64,000 nt of DNA from Comamonas koreensis (GCF_014076495.1 NZ_CP043575.1:3844001-3908000), one strand, 5' to 3'. Counted from the stretch's first letter, positions 51,923-60,132 are shown. A program made the numbers and translations. The notes: generated by a model not told the origin, from the letters alone.

Positions 51923-52212
51923 GCGATTTCCTTCACGGGTACTGGCTCCCATTGCAGGGTTTCGTCTTCGCCGTCGTTGTCTCGGATGGGGCGGAGCGAC
52001 TCATCCGGGGCTATATGCGCCTTTCGAACCCCTAGTTGGTTGGATATGTAGGTCATCAATTGGTCGACAACCCAGGTTTCGCCAGGCTTGTGAAATTGAA
52101 TTCCGTCCAAAACGTCTCCAGCGCAGAGGCGTCTCTCGCACCGGACAATGCGCCCCAAGTCTCCAAAGTCGCTCGCTACAACAATCGCCAAATCTCCAGG
52201 TTTGCAGTTCAT
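51919..52212 (-). CDS. Hypothetical phage protein
   Basis: 97 residues from MNCKPGDLAIVVASDFGDLG, a beta-rich N-terminus like small KOW/DUF2158-type domains. No named family. Within the leftward early operon. Confidence 0.6.
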   Translation of the reverse strand: MNCKPGDLAIVVASDFGDLGRIVRCERRLCAGDVLDGIQFHKPGETWVVDQLMTYISNQLGVRKAHIAPDESLRPIRDNDGEDETLQWEPVPVKEIA

Positions 52213-52216
52213 CCCC

Positions 52217-52417
52217 TCACCCCTTCCTGTTGAGCCAGGCATCCCTGGCCTTGATCACATTTACCGGTGCAGCCTGGTGGCTGTTGCATGTTTGGTGTGG
52301 TGGCAGGAACCGCCACGATGGGCCAAACTCGCATGGCGCCATGTGGTGCTTTGCCATCGGTGTTGTTTGGCCGGACGAGTCCTTCAGCTGCCAGTGTTTG
52401 CAGGTTGCACATGTCAC
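52217..52417 (-). CDS. Small cysteine-containing protein
   Basis: 66 residues (MTCATCKHWQLKDSSG...). The opening C-x-x-C-K-H-W is common in phage early zinc proteins. Start overlaps the P-like stop as ATGA. Confidence 0.6.
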   Translation of the reverse strand: MTCATCKHWQLKDSSGQTTPMAKHHMAPCEFGPSWRFLPPHQTCNSHQAAPVNVIKARDAWLNRKG

Positions 52418-52875
52418 TGGGCCTCCCGGGGTTGGTTGTCGCCCACTGCCTCACGGGCAAAGCGAACGGTTGTTGGGTTCAGCTTCTCGCCGGCGCGCAC
52501 GCGGTTCAGGATCGTGTGGGCCCAGGCCTTATCTGCGCGAGGTTCGAGGCGCTTGAGCATGGGCGCAAGTCGCTTTAGCTGCTCAGCAACCACGGCAGGT
52601 GATGCGGCCGGCGCTGGCAGTTGCTTGTCCTCAGCTCGGGGGCTCTTGCGTGCCAGGTCGCGGAACTGGAAGACGGTTGGCGGCTTGGCCGGGTCCAGGT
52701 GGGTCAGCGCATGCGCGATGCCCTCTGGGAAGCGTTCAAACCCAGCCAGCTCATGCGCCCAGTCGGACTTCACAGCGTTCAGGTCGATGCCCTCCCATCG
52801 GCCCAGGAAGTCCCGGCCGTAGGCCAGGGTCAGTTTCGTGAAGATCTTGTCGATCCATGCTGCCGGCAAGCTCAT
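52414..52875 (-). CDS. Replication protein P-like helicase loader
   Basis: 153 residues. IDKIFTKLTLAYGRDFLGRW, WAHELAGFERFPEGIAHALTHL and PPTVFQFRDLAR are typical of betaproteobacterial phage P-type proteins, which recruit the host DnaB helicase. Follows the O-like gene with a 4-bp overlap. Confidence 0.8.
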   Translation of the reverse strand: MSLPAAWIDKIFTKLTLAYGRDFLGRWEGIDLNAVKSDWAHELAGFERFPEGIAHALTHLDPAKPPTVFQFRDLARKSPRAEDKQLPAPAASPAVVAEQLKRLAPMLKRLEPRADKAWAHTILNRVRAGEKLNPTTVRFAREAVGDNQPREAQ

Positions 52876-53801
52876 GCTCCGCCTCCAATTCGTTTCTGTG
52901 GCTGCTCAATGCGCCGAGCCGCGACCTCAATGGCTTGGTTCTTGAAAAAATCGGTGGGCGAAGCTTCTGGAGCTTGCCGGGCAATGGACGGTACGACCTC
53001 TTGGGCCCGCTCGCGCATCGAGCGCTGGTAGCCGGTTTCGCCGCTGCGCTGCAGGACTCCAGAATGTTGGATCAGGGCATTGCCGCCATTCTTTGGCTCG
53101 AACAGGCCTTGCCATCCAGCAATTGCTGCGTTTTCCAGGGCTTGGGCGTAGTCGATGCCTTCTGCTTTCCACTTGGCCAGCTTCTCAACAGCCATCTGCT
53201 TTTGTGCATCGGTGGCGTTTTTTCGTTTGGCACAGGAGTGCCATGCATCCCAATGGGCTTGATCAATCCAGTCCGGCAGAACAAAGGTCGAGGCGCGCTT
53301 GCGCGTCTTCTTCTCTGCAGTAATCTCTGTAGTAATCTTTTCTTTATTAACGGATTGCGCTTCTGTCGCTCCGCCAACTGCGTTTTCCGCACGCCCCGGA
53401 TTGCGCATTTCGCTGTTGCCCAAATGCGCTTTGTGCATTTCCCGGATTGCGCTTTCGTCGTTCGGGAACTGCGGCACGTTCCAGGCGTCAAAAGCAATGT
53501 CGACTGCGGCCAAATCCAGGCGGTAGTAGACGCGGTGCTGGAGGCGCTTGTGGGTCTCGATCAGAACGCCCATCTCCGTCAGGATCTTGCGTGCTGTAGC
53601 CTGCTCACGGTATGAGAGGCCGGTTTCCTCAGTCCACTCTTCCGCAGTTTTAAAAACGCCCATTTCCTCTGCCGAGCGCGATTGCCAATAGTGCAGTTGT
53701 GCGAAGAAGATGGATGCATTCACGCTGCCAAAGAACTTGGAGAGCTGTGGGTAGTAGGCGATGGCACGGCCAACGTTCGCCAGGGATGAAGTAAGACTCA
53801 C
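52872..53801 (-). CDS. Replication initiator (O-like)
   Basis: 309 residues. N-terminal winged-helix region (SKFFGSVNASIFFAQLHYWQSR, LSYREQATARKILTEMGVL) as in phage replisome organisers, a linker encoded by the iteron region, then a helical C-terminus (HWDAWHSCAKRKNATDAQKQMAVEKLAKWKAEG). Opens replication at the origin within its own gene. Confidence 0.82.
   Translation of the reverse strand: MSLTSSLANVGRAIAYYPQLSKFFGSVNASIFFAQLHYWQSRSAEEMGVFKTAEEWTEETGLSYREQATARKILTEMGVLIETHKRLQHRVYYRLDLAAVDIAFDAWNVPQFPNDESAIREMHKAHLGNSEMRNPGRAENAVGGATEAQSVNKEKITTEITAEKKTRKRASTFVLPDWIDQAHWDAWHSCAKRKNATDAQKQMAVEKLAKWKAEGIDYAQALENAAIAGWQGLFEPKNGGNALIQHSGVLQRSGETGYQRSMRERAQEVVPSIARQAPEASPTDFFKNQAIEVAARRIEQPQKRIGGGA
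53351..53465. repeat. Iteron array, likely phage replication origin
   Basis: Five repeats start at 53351, 53374, 53397, 53420 and 53443, exactly 23 bp apart. Odd copies begin CGGATTGCGC, even ones CCAAMTGCG. 23 is not a multiple of three, so this is not a protein repeat. A T-rich segment (53325-53350) adjoins it. Matches lambda, where O-binding iterons lie in the O gene. Confidence 0.7.
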
Positions 53802-54238
53802 GCCTTGACTCCCTTCTTAGAGTTGCAAGACTTGCACATCGTCTGCAGGTTCTCCAGGGTGGTAGCTCCCCCTTTGGACTCTGGGTGCTTGTGGTCGCAA
53901 GTCAGGTTCTTGTGAGTGCCGCATGTAACGCAGCGATAGGCATCACGCTCGAAAACTTGGGTGCGCAACGCGGGACGAATGACAACCTTGGCGTAAGCAG
54001 GCTTGGGACGCGAGGCGGCTTTCTCTAGCGCGGTTTGTGCGCCCAACTCTTGCGCGAGGATTTCCAGAATGCCGCCGCCACCACCATCACCCCACCCCCA
54101 GATGGCCAGGAGGAGATCGCTGTTGTCGCGTGCAAAAGTCTTCAGCGCATCCACTGCGCGCCCTTCTCGAGCAATGCATTGATCAAGCGTTATGCCCTGA
54201 TAGGACACCTCGGCTGTTTTGTGAGTGCCGACAGTCAT
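53798..54238 (-). CDS. HNH endonuclease
   Basis: 146 residues. The C-terminal half is HNH: YRCVTCGTHKNLTCDHKHPESKGGATTLENLQTMCKSCNSKK, with zinc pairs C-x-x-C and C-x-x-C and the catalytic H of CDHKHP. The N-terminal ~80 residues have no clear domain. Part of the early operon (4-bp overlaps on both sides). Confidence 0.88.
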   Translation of the reverse strand: MTVGTHKTAEVSYQGITLDQCIAREGRAVDALKTFARDNSDLLLAIWGWGDGGGGGILEILAQELGAQTALEKAASRPKPAYAKVVIRPALRTQVFERDAYRCVTCGTHKNLTCDHKHPESKGGATTLENLQTMCKSCNSKKGVKA

Positions 54239-54507
54239 ACAGCCTCCCAGACGCGATACCCATTGCGCAGCAGGTCTTCGCCTTCAAACTGCACAACCTG
54301 CACCTGGCCGCGTGCCTGCAGCTCAGGCAGACGGCGGCAGACCTGCTCTACCGACAAGCCTGTGATCCTGGCTATTTCTCCGGCCGTCAGGCTCTTCTCG
54401 TCGTCCAGCGCAGCCAGGATGCGAACGTTGTGGTAGCGAGCAAACAGGACTGCGCGCTCGCCTGCGATGACGCTGGTGATTGGGTCGCTTGCTCGGGCGT
54501 TGTTCAT
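54235..54507 (-). CDS. Winged-helix regulator (MarR-like fold)
   Basis: 90 residues. NVRILAALDDEKSLTAGEIARITGLSVEQVCRRLPEL is a helix-turn-helix, followed by a wing (GQVQVVQFEGEDLLRNGYRVW). Probably a DNA-binding early-gene regulator. Confidence 0.7.
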   Translation of the reverse strand: MNNARASDPITSVIAGERAVLFARYHNVRILAALDDEKSLTAGEIARITGLSVEQVCRRLPELQARGQVQVVQFEGEDLLRNGYRVWEAV

Positions 54508-54677
54508 CGCAGGGCTCCTTTCAGAATTCGTTGGGTCTTGAGGGTTGATGCCTGGGCCTGAGCCCCGCTTTCGATGTAGTAGCCGTGGTAGCGAGGGTTG
54601 CGGTCTACTGTCTTGAGGATCCGGGGCTTGGTGAGCCGGGATGCGAGGGATTCGTTACGCTTGGTGAAGGCATTCAT
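54504..54677 (-). CDS. Small hypothetical protein
   Basis: 57 residues from MNAFTKRNESLASRLTK. Basic, no family. Coupled to the next gene by ATGA. Confidence 0.55.
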   Translation of the reverse strand: MNAFTKRNESLASRLTKPRILKTVDRNPRYHGYYIESGAQAQASTLKTQRILKGALR

Positions 54678-54687
54678 ACCGAATCCG

Positions 54688-54894
54688 TTACGCAAAAGTG
54701 TTTGGGAGGGTGCGCCGCTTTGGGAACGGCACGACGGGAGCGGCAGACAGCTTGGGGATCAGGTATCTGCGCTGGATCTCTGCTGAGATCAGTTCGGTTA
54801 CTAGCTCGTCAACAGTGACGCCCTGTTCAACTGCTTCGGCTTCTAGTGCGGAGAGGTCATTGCCTGCAAATGTGGTGTCATGGGTTGGTTGCAC
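54688..54894 (-). CDS. Small hypothetical protein, possible ribbon-helix-helix
   Basis: 68 residues. LSALEAEAVEQGVTVDELVTELISAEIQRR resembles the helical half of ribbon-helix-helix proteins. Role unknown. Confidence 0.5.
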   Translation of the reverse strand: MQPTHDTTFAGNDLSALEAEAVEQGVTVDELVTELISAEIQRRYLIPKLSAAPVVPFPKRRTLPNTFA

Positions 54895-54912
54895 TGGGGA
54901 GTTCCTGAACGG

Positions 54913-55119
54913 TTACGCATAAGCGCGTCGCTTTTCCTCGGCACCAGTTGCAGACTTGGAGCCATGCAAATGCTTCAAAGCCTCCATGGCCAATTCACGG
55001 ATGAAGACGGACGGCTGTACGCCGTGCAGCTCAGCCATCGCTTCCACAACACGCATCTCGGTGCTGTTCAGCGACAGGTTCACGCGCTTGGAACGAATGT
55101 GGACAGGGTCTGCATACAT
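54913..55119 (-). CDS. Small ribbon-helix-helix-like protein
   Basis: 68 residues. KRVNLSLNSTEMRVVEAMAELHGVQPSVFIRELAMEAL has the strand-helix-helix look of CopG/Arc-like DNA-binding proteins. Early operon regulator candidate. Confidence 0.6.
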   Translation of the reverse strand: MYADPVHIRSKRVNLSLNSTEMRVVEAMAELHGVQPSVFIRELAMEALKHLHGSKSATGAEEKRRAYA

Positions 55120-55164
55120 GGTGTGTTCTTCCTCTCTCTACAAAAACACGGGGTTGGAAATCAG

Positions 55165-55419
55165 TTAGGCAGCAAGAGCGATGGCCGCTCTGCGCATGGA
55201 ATGGATGGATTCGTCGGGCAATGCCAGATACAAGCAGCGGTGGACGAAGTTCACGAAGACGCGCATATCGCCCTCGGCAGCCTTGCCTCTCATCAGGTCT
55301 GCGCCATAGAGGCGGTCGAATTCAGTGATGAGTTCGGGGGTGTCCAAGGCCACTGCGATGCAGGCATCAAATGCAGGGTCTGCATATGCCATCGGCAGTG
55401 GGAGGTGTGATGCAGTCAT
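55165..55419 (-). CDS. Hypothetical early protein (CII-position)
   Basis: 84 residues from MTASHLPLPMAYADPAFDAC. Lies directly after cro where lambda has cII, but lacks a visible helix-turn-helix. Overlaps cro by 4 bp. Confidence 0.55.
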   Translation of the reverse strand: MTASHLPLPMAYADPAFDACIAVALDTPELITEFDRLYGADLMRGKAAEGDMRVFVNFVHRCLYLALPDESIHSMRRAAIALAA

Positions 55420-55664
55420 GCAGCCTCCTTTTTGCTCTTGATGAGTTCTGGCCAAATGGCGCCCCACTCACTTGGGTACAGGTCTTTGCGAGTGACCTGC
55501 CCGTCAGTTGCTTGCTCGATCGCTACTGCGTAGGCAGGACTTGGCCGGCGGTTTTGATAGCCATCCCGCCATTGGCGAACCTGGGCATCACTCTTCGCAC
55601 TAATGCGCGCACGCAACTCCCCAACGCTGAGGGCGTTTGGCTTCAAGAAATACTCGGATAGCTT
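55416..55664 (-). CDS. Cro-like repressor (YdaS-type)
   Basis: 82 residues from MKLSEYFLKPNALSVGELRARI. VGELRARISAKSDAQVRQWRDG is an atypical helix-turn-helix and SPAYAVAIEQATDGQVTRKDL the family-typical C-terminal part. Divergent from cI, with shared operators between. Confidence 0.75.
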   Translation of the reverse strand, partial: KLSEYFLKPNALSVGELRARISAKSDAQVRQWRDGYQNRRPSPAYAVAIEQATDGQVTRKDLYPSEWGAIWPELIKSKKEAA

Positions 55665-55680
55665 CATGAAAACAAAGTCT

Positions 55681-55733
55681 ATAGCATTTGCTACAGTTTC
55701 GCAAGTAGCTTTTGCTACTGAAGCATCTGCTAC
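55681..55733. promoter_or_regulatory. Three-site CI/Cro operator
   Basis: ATAGCATTTGCTAC (55681), GTAGCTTTTGCTAC (55705) and GAAGCATCTGCTAC (55720) are variants of a 14-bp palindrome GTAGCA-TT-TGCTAC, filling the gap between cro and cI. Confidence 0.82.
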
Positions 55734-55743
55734 TGTCTGGCTC

Positions 55744-56415
55744 ATGGATGAACATGAGCTTCAGGAGTGGCGCATTAAGCGTTTGGCAGACCTTGCCCAG
55801 CGGGAAGGGGGCAACGCTGCGCTTGGGCGTCGCCTTGGGTACAAAGACGGCGCGTACGTAGGTCAAATGTTGCGTGGCGAGCGCGTAATCAGTGAAAAGA
55901 CCGTGATGGCGGTCCACAACATCCCAGGCTATACGGGATGGTTCGACACCGAAGATGACGCCGTCAGACCAACTTTGATAGCGCTAGAAAACAACCCAGA
56001 TTTCCCTGCAATCCGGCGAGTGGTGTTCAAGCTGTCGGCCGGCGCATCGGGTTTTAGCGTGTCATATTTGGATGGCTCCGCCCCGCCCATCGTCTTCCAG
56101 CGCAGCTGGTACGAGAGCAAAGGTTACAGGCCTGAAAAGCTGTTCGCGACTACTGTAGTGAACGGGAGCATGGAACCAGGTTTGTACGACGGCGATACTG
56201 TCGTAGTAAATACGGAGCAGACTGAGCCAATGGATGGCACAGTCTTCGCTGTTAACTATGAGGGTGAGCTCGTCATCAAGCGCTTAGTGCGTGACGAGGG
56301 TAAGTGGTGGTTGTCTTCAGATAATCCTGACAAGCGCCTGTATCCGCGCAAGGCATGCCATGAAGGAGTGTTTTTGCTCGGGGAGATCGTCCATAAGCAA
56401 AGCGAGCGAATATGA
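55744..56415 (+). CDS. CI-like repressor (S24 family)
   Basis: 223 residues from MDEHELQEWRIKRLADL. N-terminal helix-turn-helix (GGNAALGRRLGYKDGAYVGQMLRGER); C-terminal S24 peptidase part with VNGSMEPGLYDGDTVVV (catalytic serine) and GELVIKRLV (catalytic lysine). Cleaves itself upon RecA activation, giving SOS induction. An upstream in-frame extension runs through the operators and is rejected. Confidence 0.9.
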   Translation: MDEHELQEWRIKRLADLAQREGGNAALGRRLGYKDGAYVGQMLRGERVISEKTVMAVHNIPGYTGWFDTEDDAVRPTLIALENNPDFPAIRRVVFKLSAGASGFSVSYLDGSAPPIVFQRSWYESKGYRPEKLFATTVVNGSMEPGLYDGDTVVVNTEQTEPMDGTVFAVNYEGELVIKRLVRDEGKWWLSSDNPDKRLYPRKACHEGVFLLGEIVHKQSERI

Positions 56416-56765
56416 AGATATTGGTGATTGGAGCCGCTTGTGTAGCACTACTTTCAGCGTGTGGGAAATCTGACAATACCAATGCGGCGGCCGTGTCCAC
56501 TCAAATGGGTTATGAGCTTGGGGCAGCCAACGGGGCAAAATGCAACGCAGAAGCATTGATCATTGCGAAGATCATGATCAACGGCGGGCCGAACGCAACG
56601 CCCACCTATCCTGATATGGATTACTCAAGCCCTGTGGTTAGGGACATGCTCGAAAAAGCTAGAAGTCTTCCCGTATCGCCTGCTAATGCAGCCAAGCAAC
56701 ACTTTGATATCTGCATGGAGACTTCCCTTCAGGCCTTCACGAAAGCGAACAAGTCCGGACAATGA
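56412..56765 (+). CDS. Lipoprotein in the cI operon
   Basis: 117 residues. Lipobox LLSAC at 14-18 after a short hydrophobic signal. Start overlaps the cI stop as ATGA, so it is made in the lysogen. Small phage lipoproteins at such sites often block superinfecting phages; here that is inference. Confidence 0.7.
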   Translation: MKILVIGAACVALLSACGKSDNTNAAAVSTQMGYELGAANGAKCNAEALIIAKIMINGGPNATPTYPDMDYSSPVVRDMLEKARSLPVSPANAAKQHFDICMETSLQAFTKANKSGQ

Positions 56766-56839
56766 CTGACGCCTGTTGAGCGCGTAAGGATCTGTAAGAC
56801 AACATCTTATAAAATGTTGTTTTTTGTTACGAGTGCAAC

Positions 56840-57319
56840 ATGAAAACTATTTTGTCTGGGGTGGTTTGTGCGGGGCTGGTCCTTACGGGCTGCTCCACTG
56901 CATCGAAGGATATTGCGGCGTCTTATGTCTCGCCAATGCAGTACAACACATACGATTGCGATCAGATCACTGCTGAGAACGCACGCCTATCAGGCAAGGT
57001 TACACAGCTTAGCGGCAGACTTGACGAGGCCGCCTCGAATGACAAAGCGATCACTGGCGTGGGAATTGTTTTGTTCTGGCCGGCCCTCTTCGCGCTGGGC
57101 GGTACGAAGCAACAAGAGGCGGAGTATGCAAAGCTAAAGGGTGAACATGATGCGTTGCAGCAGGCTGCCATTCTCAAGAAATGCAGCATGGGTACACCCA
57201 CACTTCAAGCTAAGCAGCCCAGCGAGACGGCAAATAAAATTGCTGTAGCGGACCAAGTTGCATCCACACCTCAAGTCCCGGATGCCACTCCTCCCGCTGA
57301 AGTAGCCAAACAAGACTGA
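56840..57319 (+). CDS. Lipoprotein
   Basis: 159 residues. Signal with lipobox LTGC (15-18), a coiled-coil stretch (ENARLSGKVTQLSGRLDEAAS), a hydrophobic segment (GVGIVLFWPALFALGG) and a proline/alanine-rich end. Lysogen-expressed envelope protein candidate. Confidence 0.7.
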   Translation: MKTILSGVVCAGLVLTGCSTASKDIAASYVSPMQYNTYDCDQITAENARLSGKVTQLSGRLDEAASNDKAITGVGIVLFWPALFALGGTKQQEAEYAKLKGEHDALQQAAILKKCSMGTPTLQAKQPSETANKIAVADQVASTPQVPDATPPAEVAKQD

Positions 57320-57397
57320 CACCCTCTCCCCACCGCTATGCCGCCAGTGCTAGGGCGCGCTCGGTCGGTTGTTCGCTAAAAAATAACTGGAGTTGAT

Positions 57398-57742
57398 GTG
57401 AAAAATTTCTATTTGCTAGTTGCGTGTTTGCTCATAGGCGGTTCGTCCTTCGCCGCGAAACCGCCTGCCATCAACCAAAAAGCGCTTAAGGAAGCATTTG
57501 AGGACACGCTGAAAGATGCGGACAGCGCTAAATTCAAAGATCTCACTCAGACGCCCTCTGAAACGGCTGGGGCTTGGCGCCTGTGCGGGTCTGTGAATGC
57601 CAAAAATAGTTATGGTGCATATGGCGGCTATGAACCATTTCTCGGCATGACTTTTGTCGAGAAGGGTAAGCCGGTGCAGTACGTTGTACTTGGGATGGGA
57701 GAGGCAGCGGGGATGGTCTGCCGAGGCGAAACCAAGCAATGA
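57398..57742 (+). CDS. Secreted small protein
   Basis: 114 residues with a cleavable signal (MKNFYLLVACLLIGGSSFA). Mature part KDADSAKFKDL...WRLCGSVNAKNSYGAYGGYEPF resembles small periplasmic proteins of unknown role. Two cysteines may pair. Confidence 0.7.
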   Translation: MKNFYLLVACLLIGGSSFAAKPPAINQKALKEAFEDTLKDADSAKFKDLTQTPSETAGAWRLCGSVNAKNSYGAYGGYEPFLGMTFVEKGKPVQYVVLGMGEAAGMVCRGETKQ

Positions 57743-57800
57743 GTGCTTTAGCCCTCCCCCGCTGCGATGCCGGCGGGGGCAACATCCACCCCACCCAGCA

Positions 57801-57822
57801 GCTCGCAGACGCGGGCTTTTTT
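57801..57822 (+). terminator. Terminator of the lipoprotein genes
   Basis: GCTCGC, loop AGAC, GCGGGC, then six T. Ends the transcript running from cI. Confidence 0.65.
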
Positions 57823-58041
57823 ACGTCTAGTGTTTGTGATTGCGGGATATCCCTGTCACTAGTTTCAGTGATAGACAATTCGCAACAATCTGTTTACATT
57901 TATTGCTTTATAGAAAATTGTGAACCTCGTCGCCTGGTCTGTCCAAGGGGCCTTGCCTTCAAACAGTTCAAAGCCTTGAATCACCACTTTGAAGGGTGTG
58001 TTCATTCGCTTCAATTTGGAGCTCAACTCTCAGGAGAAAAA

Positions 58042-59151
58042 ATGAAAGTTAAGACTCTTTTGGCTACAGCCGGATTAGTTTTCTCAGTCCAATCTTGGGC
58101 AATCGACACCACCGGCTGGACATGCAGCAATCTGATTGGATGTGGGACTTCAACGGCAGACGGTGTAGTCACCGATGCTCCTGTAGCAGGTACTACTGGC
58201 TACGCATGGGTGAGTACTCAAATAAATGCCGATGGCTCGAGCTCTGGTGATTTTGACTTGACCAAGTTGCCCACCGGCGTGCCAAACACAGAAGTCAGGA
58301 ACGGCGCAACCTATACTTCGCCACTCTTTGCAGTTCCTGCAGCCGGTGCACCCATTAGCTTTCAATTCAACTATGTCACTAGTGATGGGGCAGGTTTTTC
58401 AGATTTCGCTTGGGCAAGACTTCTAGACGGATCTGGTAATGAAGTTGCGCTACTTTTCACAGCGCGTACAGATCCAGTGGAATCGGTAGTGCCAGGTAAC
58501 GGAATGCCTCCGCCCCAAGCAACACTCACTCCGCCAAGTGTGCCGATCATTGCGGGCGCTCCGACTTGGTCTCCATTGGGGACTGCTGGAGGCGGCACGG
58601 GTTCATGCTACGACGCAGGATGTGGCTACTCGGGTTGGGTTGAAGCTACATACAATGTCCCTGCGGCAGGATCCTACCGACTTGAAATCGGAGTGGTCAA
58701 TTGGTCTGACAATGGTCAGCAATCCGGTTTGGCGGTTGACGGACTTCTGGTTGCTGGCCAGCTACCCTCAAGCTTGGCTTTGACGAATCCCGGAACATTG
58801 CCAGCCTTTACCAAGCCTGTGTACTCTGGATCAGTTGCAAACCCCGGCACATCAACCACTGTGGACCTAGTTGTTACTGGTCCTAATGGGTACGTCGAAA
58901 ACATTCAGGCTACTCTGAACCCCGACAATACCTACAGTATTCAAGGTGCAAGTTTGCCCGCTGGTCAGTACTCTGTGACCGCAACACTCACCGGTACAAG
59001 TAGCACTCAAACACAAGACTTTACGGTGACAGCGCCTCCTCCACCGACTGCCCCTCAGACAGTCCCTACTATAGGTGGCATCGGCCTGCTGCTGCTCTCT
59101 GGGCTGGTTGCCGGATCCATGGGCCTCATGCGCCGGCGCAAATCGACTTGA
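58042..59151 (+). CDS. Secreted IPTL-CTERM-like protein
   Basis: 369 residues from MKVKTLLATAG with CAGGAGA before. Signal peptide ends near QSWA. The middle is a PEP-CTERM-like beta sandwich (NFYTS-type FQFNYVTSDGAGFSDFAWARLLD, YNVPAAGSYRLEIGVVNWSD). C-terminal sorting tail VPTIGGIGLLLLSGLVAG then RRRKST. A second envelope-sorted protein in the same prophage. Confidence 0.85.
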   Translation: MKVKTLLATAGLVFSVQSWAIDTTGWTCSNLIGCGTSTADGVVTDAPVAGTTGYAWVSTQINADGSSSGDFDLTKLPTGVPNTEVRNGATYTSPLFAVPAAGAPISFQFNYVTSDGAGFSDFAWARLLDGSGNEVALLFTARTDPVESVVPGNGMPPPQATLTPPSVPIIAGAPTWSPLGTAGGGTGSCYDAGCGYSGWVEATYNVPAAGSYRLEIGVVNWSDNGQQSGLAVDGLLVAGQLPSSLALTNPGTLPAFTKPVYSGSVANPGTSTTVDLVVTGPNGYVENIQATLNPDNTYSIQGASLPAGQYSVTATLTGTSSTQTQDFTVTAPPPPTAPQTVPTIGGIGLLLLSGLVAGSMGLMRRRKST

Positions 59152-59157
59152 TCGACA

Positions 59158-59178
59158 GCCCTCTTCGGAGGGCTTTTT
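59158..59178 (+). terminator. Terminator of the IPTL-CTERM gene
   Basis: GCCCTC, loop TTCG, GAGGGC, then five T, eight bases after the stop. Confidence 0.85.
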
Positions 59179-59278
59179 CATGGGTATCCGTTACATCTTC
59201 TTTCCAATTCTGTCGCGCAAACAACTAAAAACATGGGCTTGTAAGTGTTCGTCAGTTCTGATTTGTATGATCTTATTC

Positions 59279-59626
59279 ATGAATTGGATGACCGACGAAA
59301 CACACGATCAAGAAAGCGCATTGCTGAAGGAAATTTTGCCCCCAAGACTTTGGAGGGCCCTGGCAAGAAACGGCATTACGACCATGAAAGAGGTACGACG
59401 GCTCTACCCGGAAGAACTGCTGCAAATGCCCGATATAGGCCCCCGAACATTCAGAAAGATCGAAGCCCTTCTTTTCCCTGGTCAGTCCTACGTACCTCAC
59501 TTCCGCGACGATCTGAAGAACGATGCCCTCGATGGGAAATCAAAGTATCGCCCTGCTCTATGGCGCGCGCTCATGGAATTGCAGAGGGAAGATAGGGAGT
59601 CGGCACAAGCTGGGTCCAGGAGCTAG
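59279..59626 (+). CDS. RNA polymerase alpha-CTD-like protein
   Basis: 115 residues (start could be 59288). LPPRLWRALARNGITTMKEVRRLYPEELLQMPDIGPRTFRKIEALL has the helix-hairpin-helix pattern of the alpha subunit C-terminal domain. Lacks the N-terminal dimerisation domain. May bind DNA or divert RNA polymerase; unproven. Gene follows a terminator, so it needs its own promoter. Confidence 0.65.
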   Translation: MNWMTDETHDQESALLKEILPPRLWRALARNGITTMKEVRRLYPEELLQMPDIGPRTFRKIEALLFPGQSYVPHFRDDLKNDALDGKSKYRPALWRALMELQREDRESAQAGSRS

Positions 59627-59661
59627 GATGACTCCGCATTCAAATTTATGATGCATGCAAC

Positions 59662-60132
59662 ATGCATGAAGACACAACCACGCCGCAACCCGAAACACCT
59701 CTGGGTGACGTTCTTCAACCCCGAGTGAAGCGTATTCTCGAAAGGAATGGGATTCATACGGTGGAAGCGCTGCGCATGGCCTATCCGCATCAGCTTGTGA
59801 AGATGTGGGGCCTGGGCATGTACCGCTTCCGAACGATTGAGAAAGCGTTCTTCCCAGATAAGTCGTTCACACCAGCACGGATCTATTCACCAGTGCGACA
59901 CATCCGCGGCTCATCTCTTAATGGCGCCCTCGACCCTTCCACAGTCATGGCCTTGCTGAGGGCTGGAATCACGACTCCTGAGCAGCTGAAGGCGGTGGAG
60001 CCGGCAGCGCTTCTCAAGATCAAGGGTCTCGGTGTGAACAGGCTTCGTGAGATTGAGCGGGCGTTCTTTCCAGGTCAACACTACGAGATCCCGCGCGGCA
60101 GGAAGCAGGCAGAAGTGGACGACGTTGCCTGA
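59662..60132 (+). CDS. Double alpha-CTD-like protein
   Basis: 156 residues with two copies of the same unit: LQPRVKRILERNGIHTVEALRMAYP...WGLGMYRFRTIEKAFFP (about 16-65) and LDPSTVMALLRAGITTPEQLKAVEP...KGLGVNRLREIERAFFP (about 90-140). Both resemble alpha-CTD helix-hairpin-helix folds. Likely arose by duplication with the gene before. Confidence 0.68.
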   Translation: MHEDTTTPQPETPLGDVLQPRVKRILERNGIHTVEALRMAYPHQLVKMWGLGMYRFRTIEKAFFPDKSFTPARIYSPVRHIRGSSLNGALDPSTVMALLRAGITTPEQLKAVEPAALLKIKGLGVNRLREIERAFFPGQHYEIPRGRKQAEVDDVA

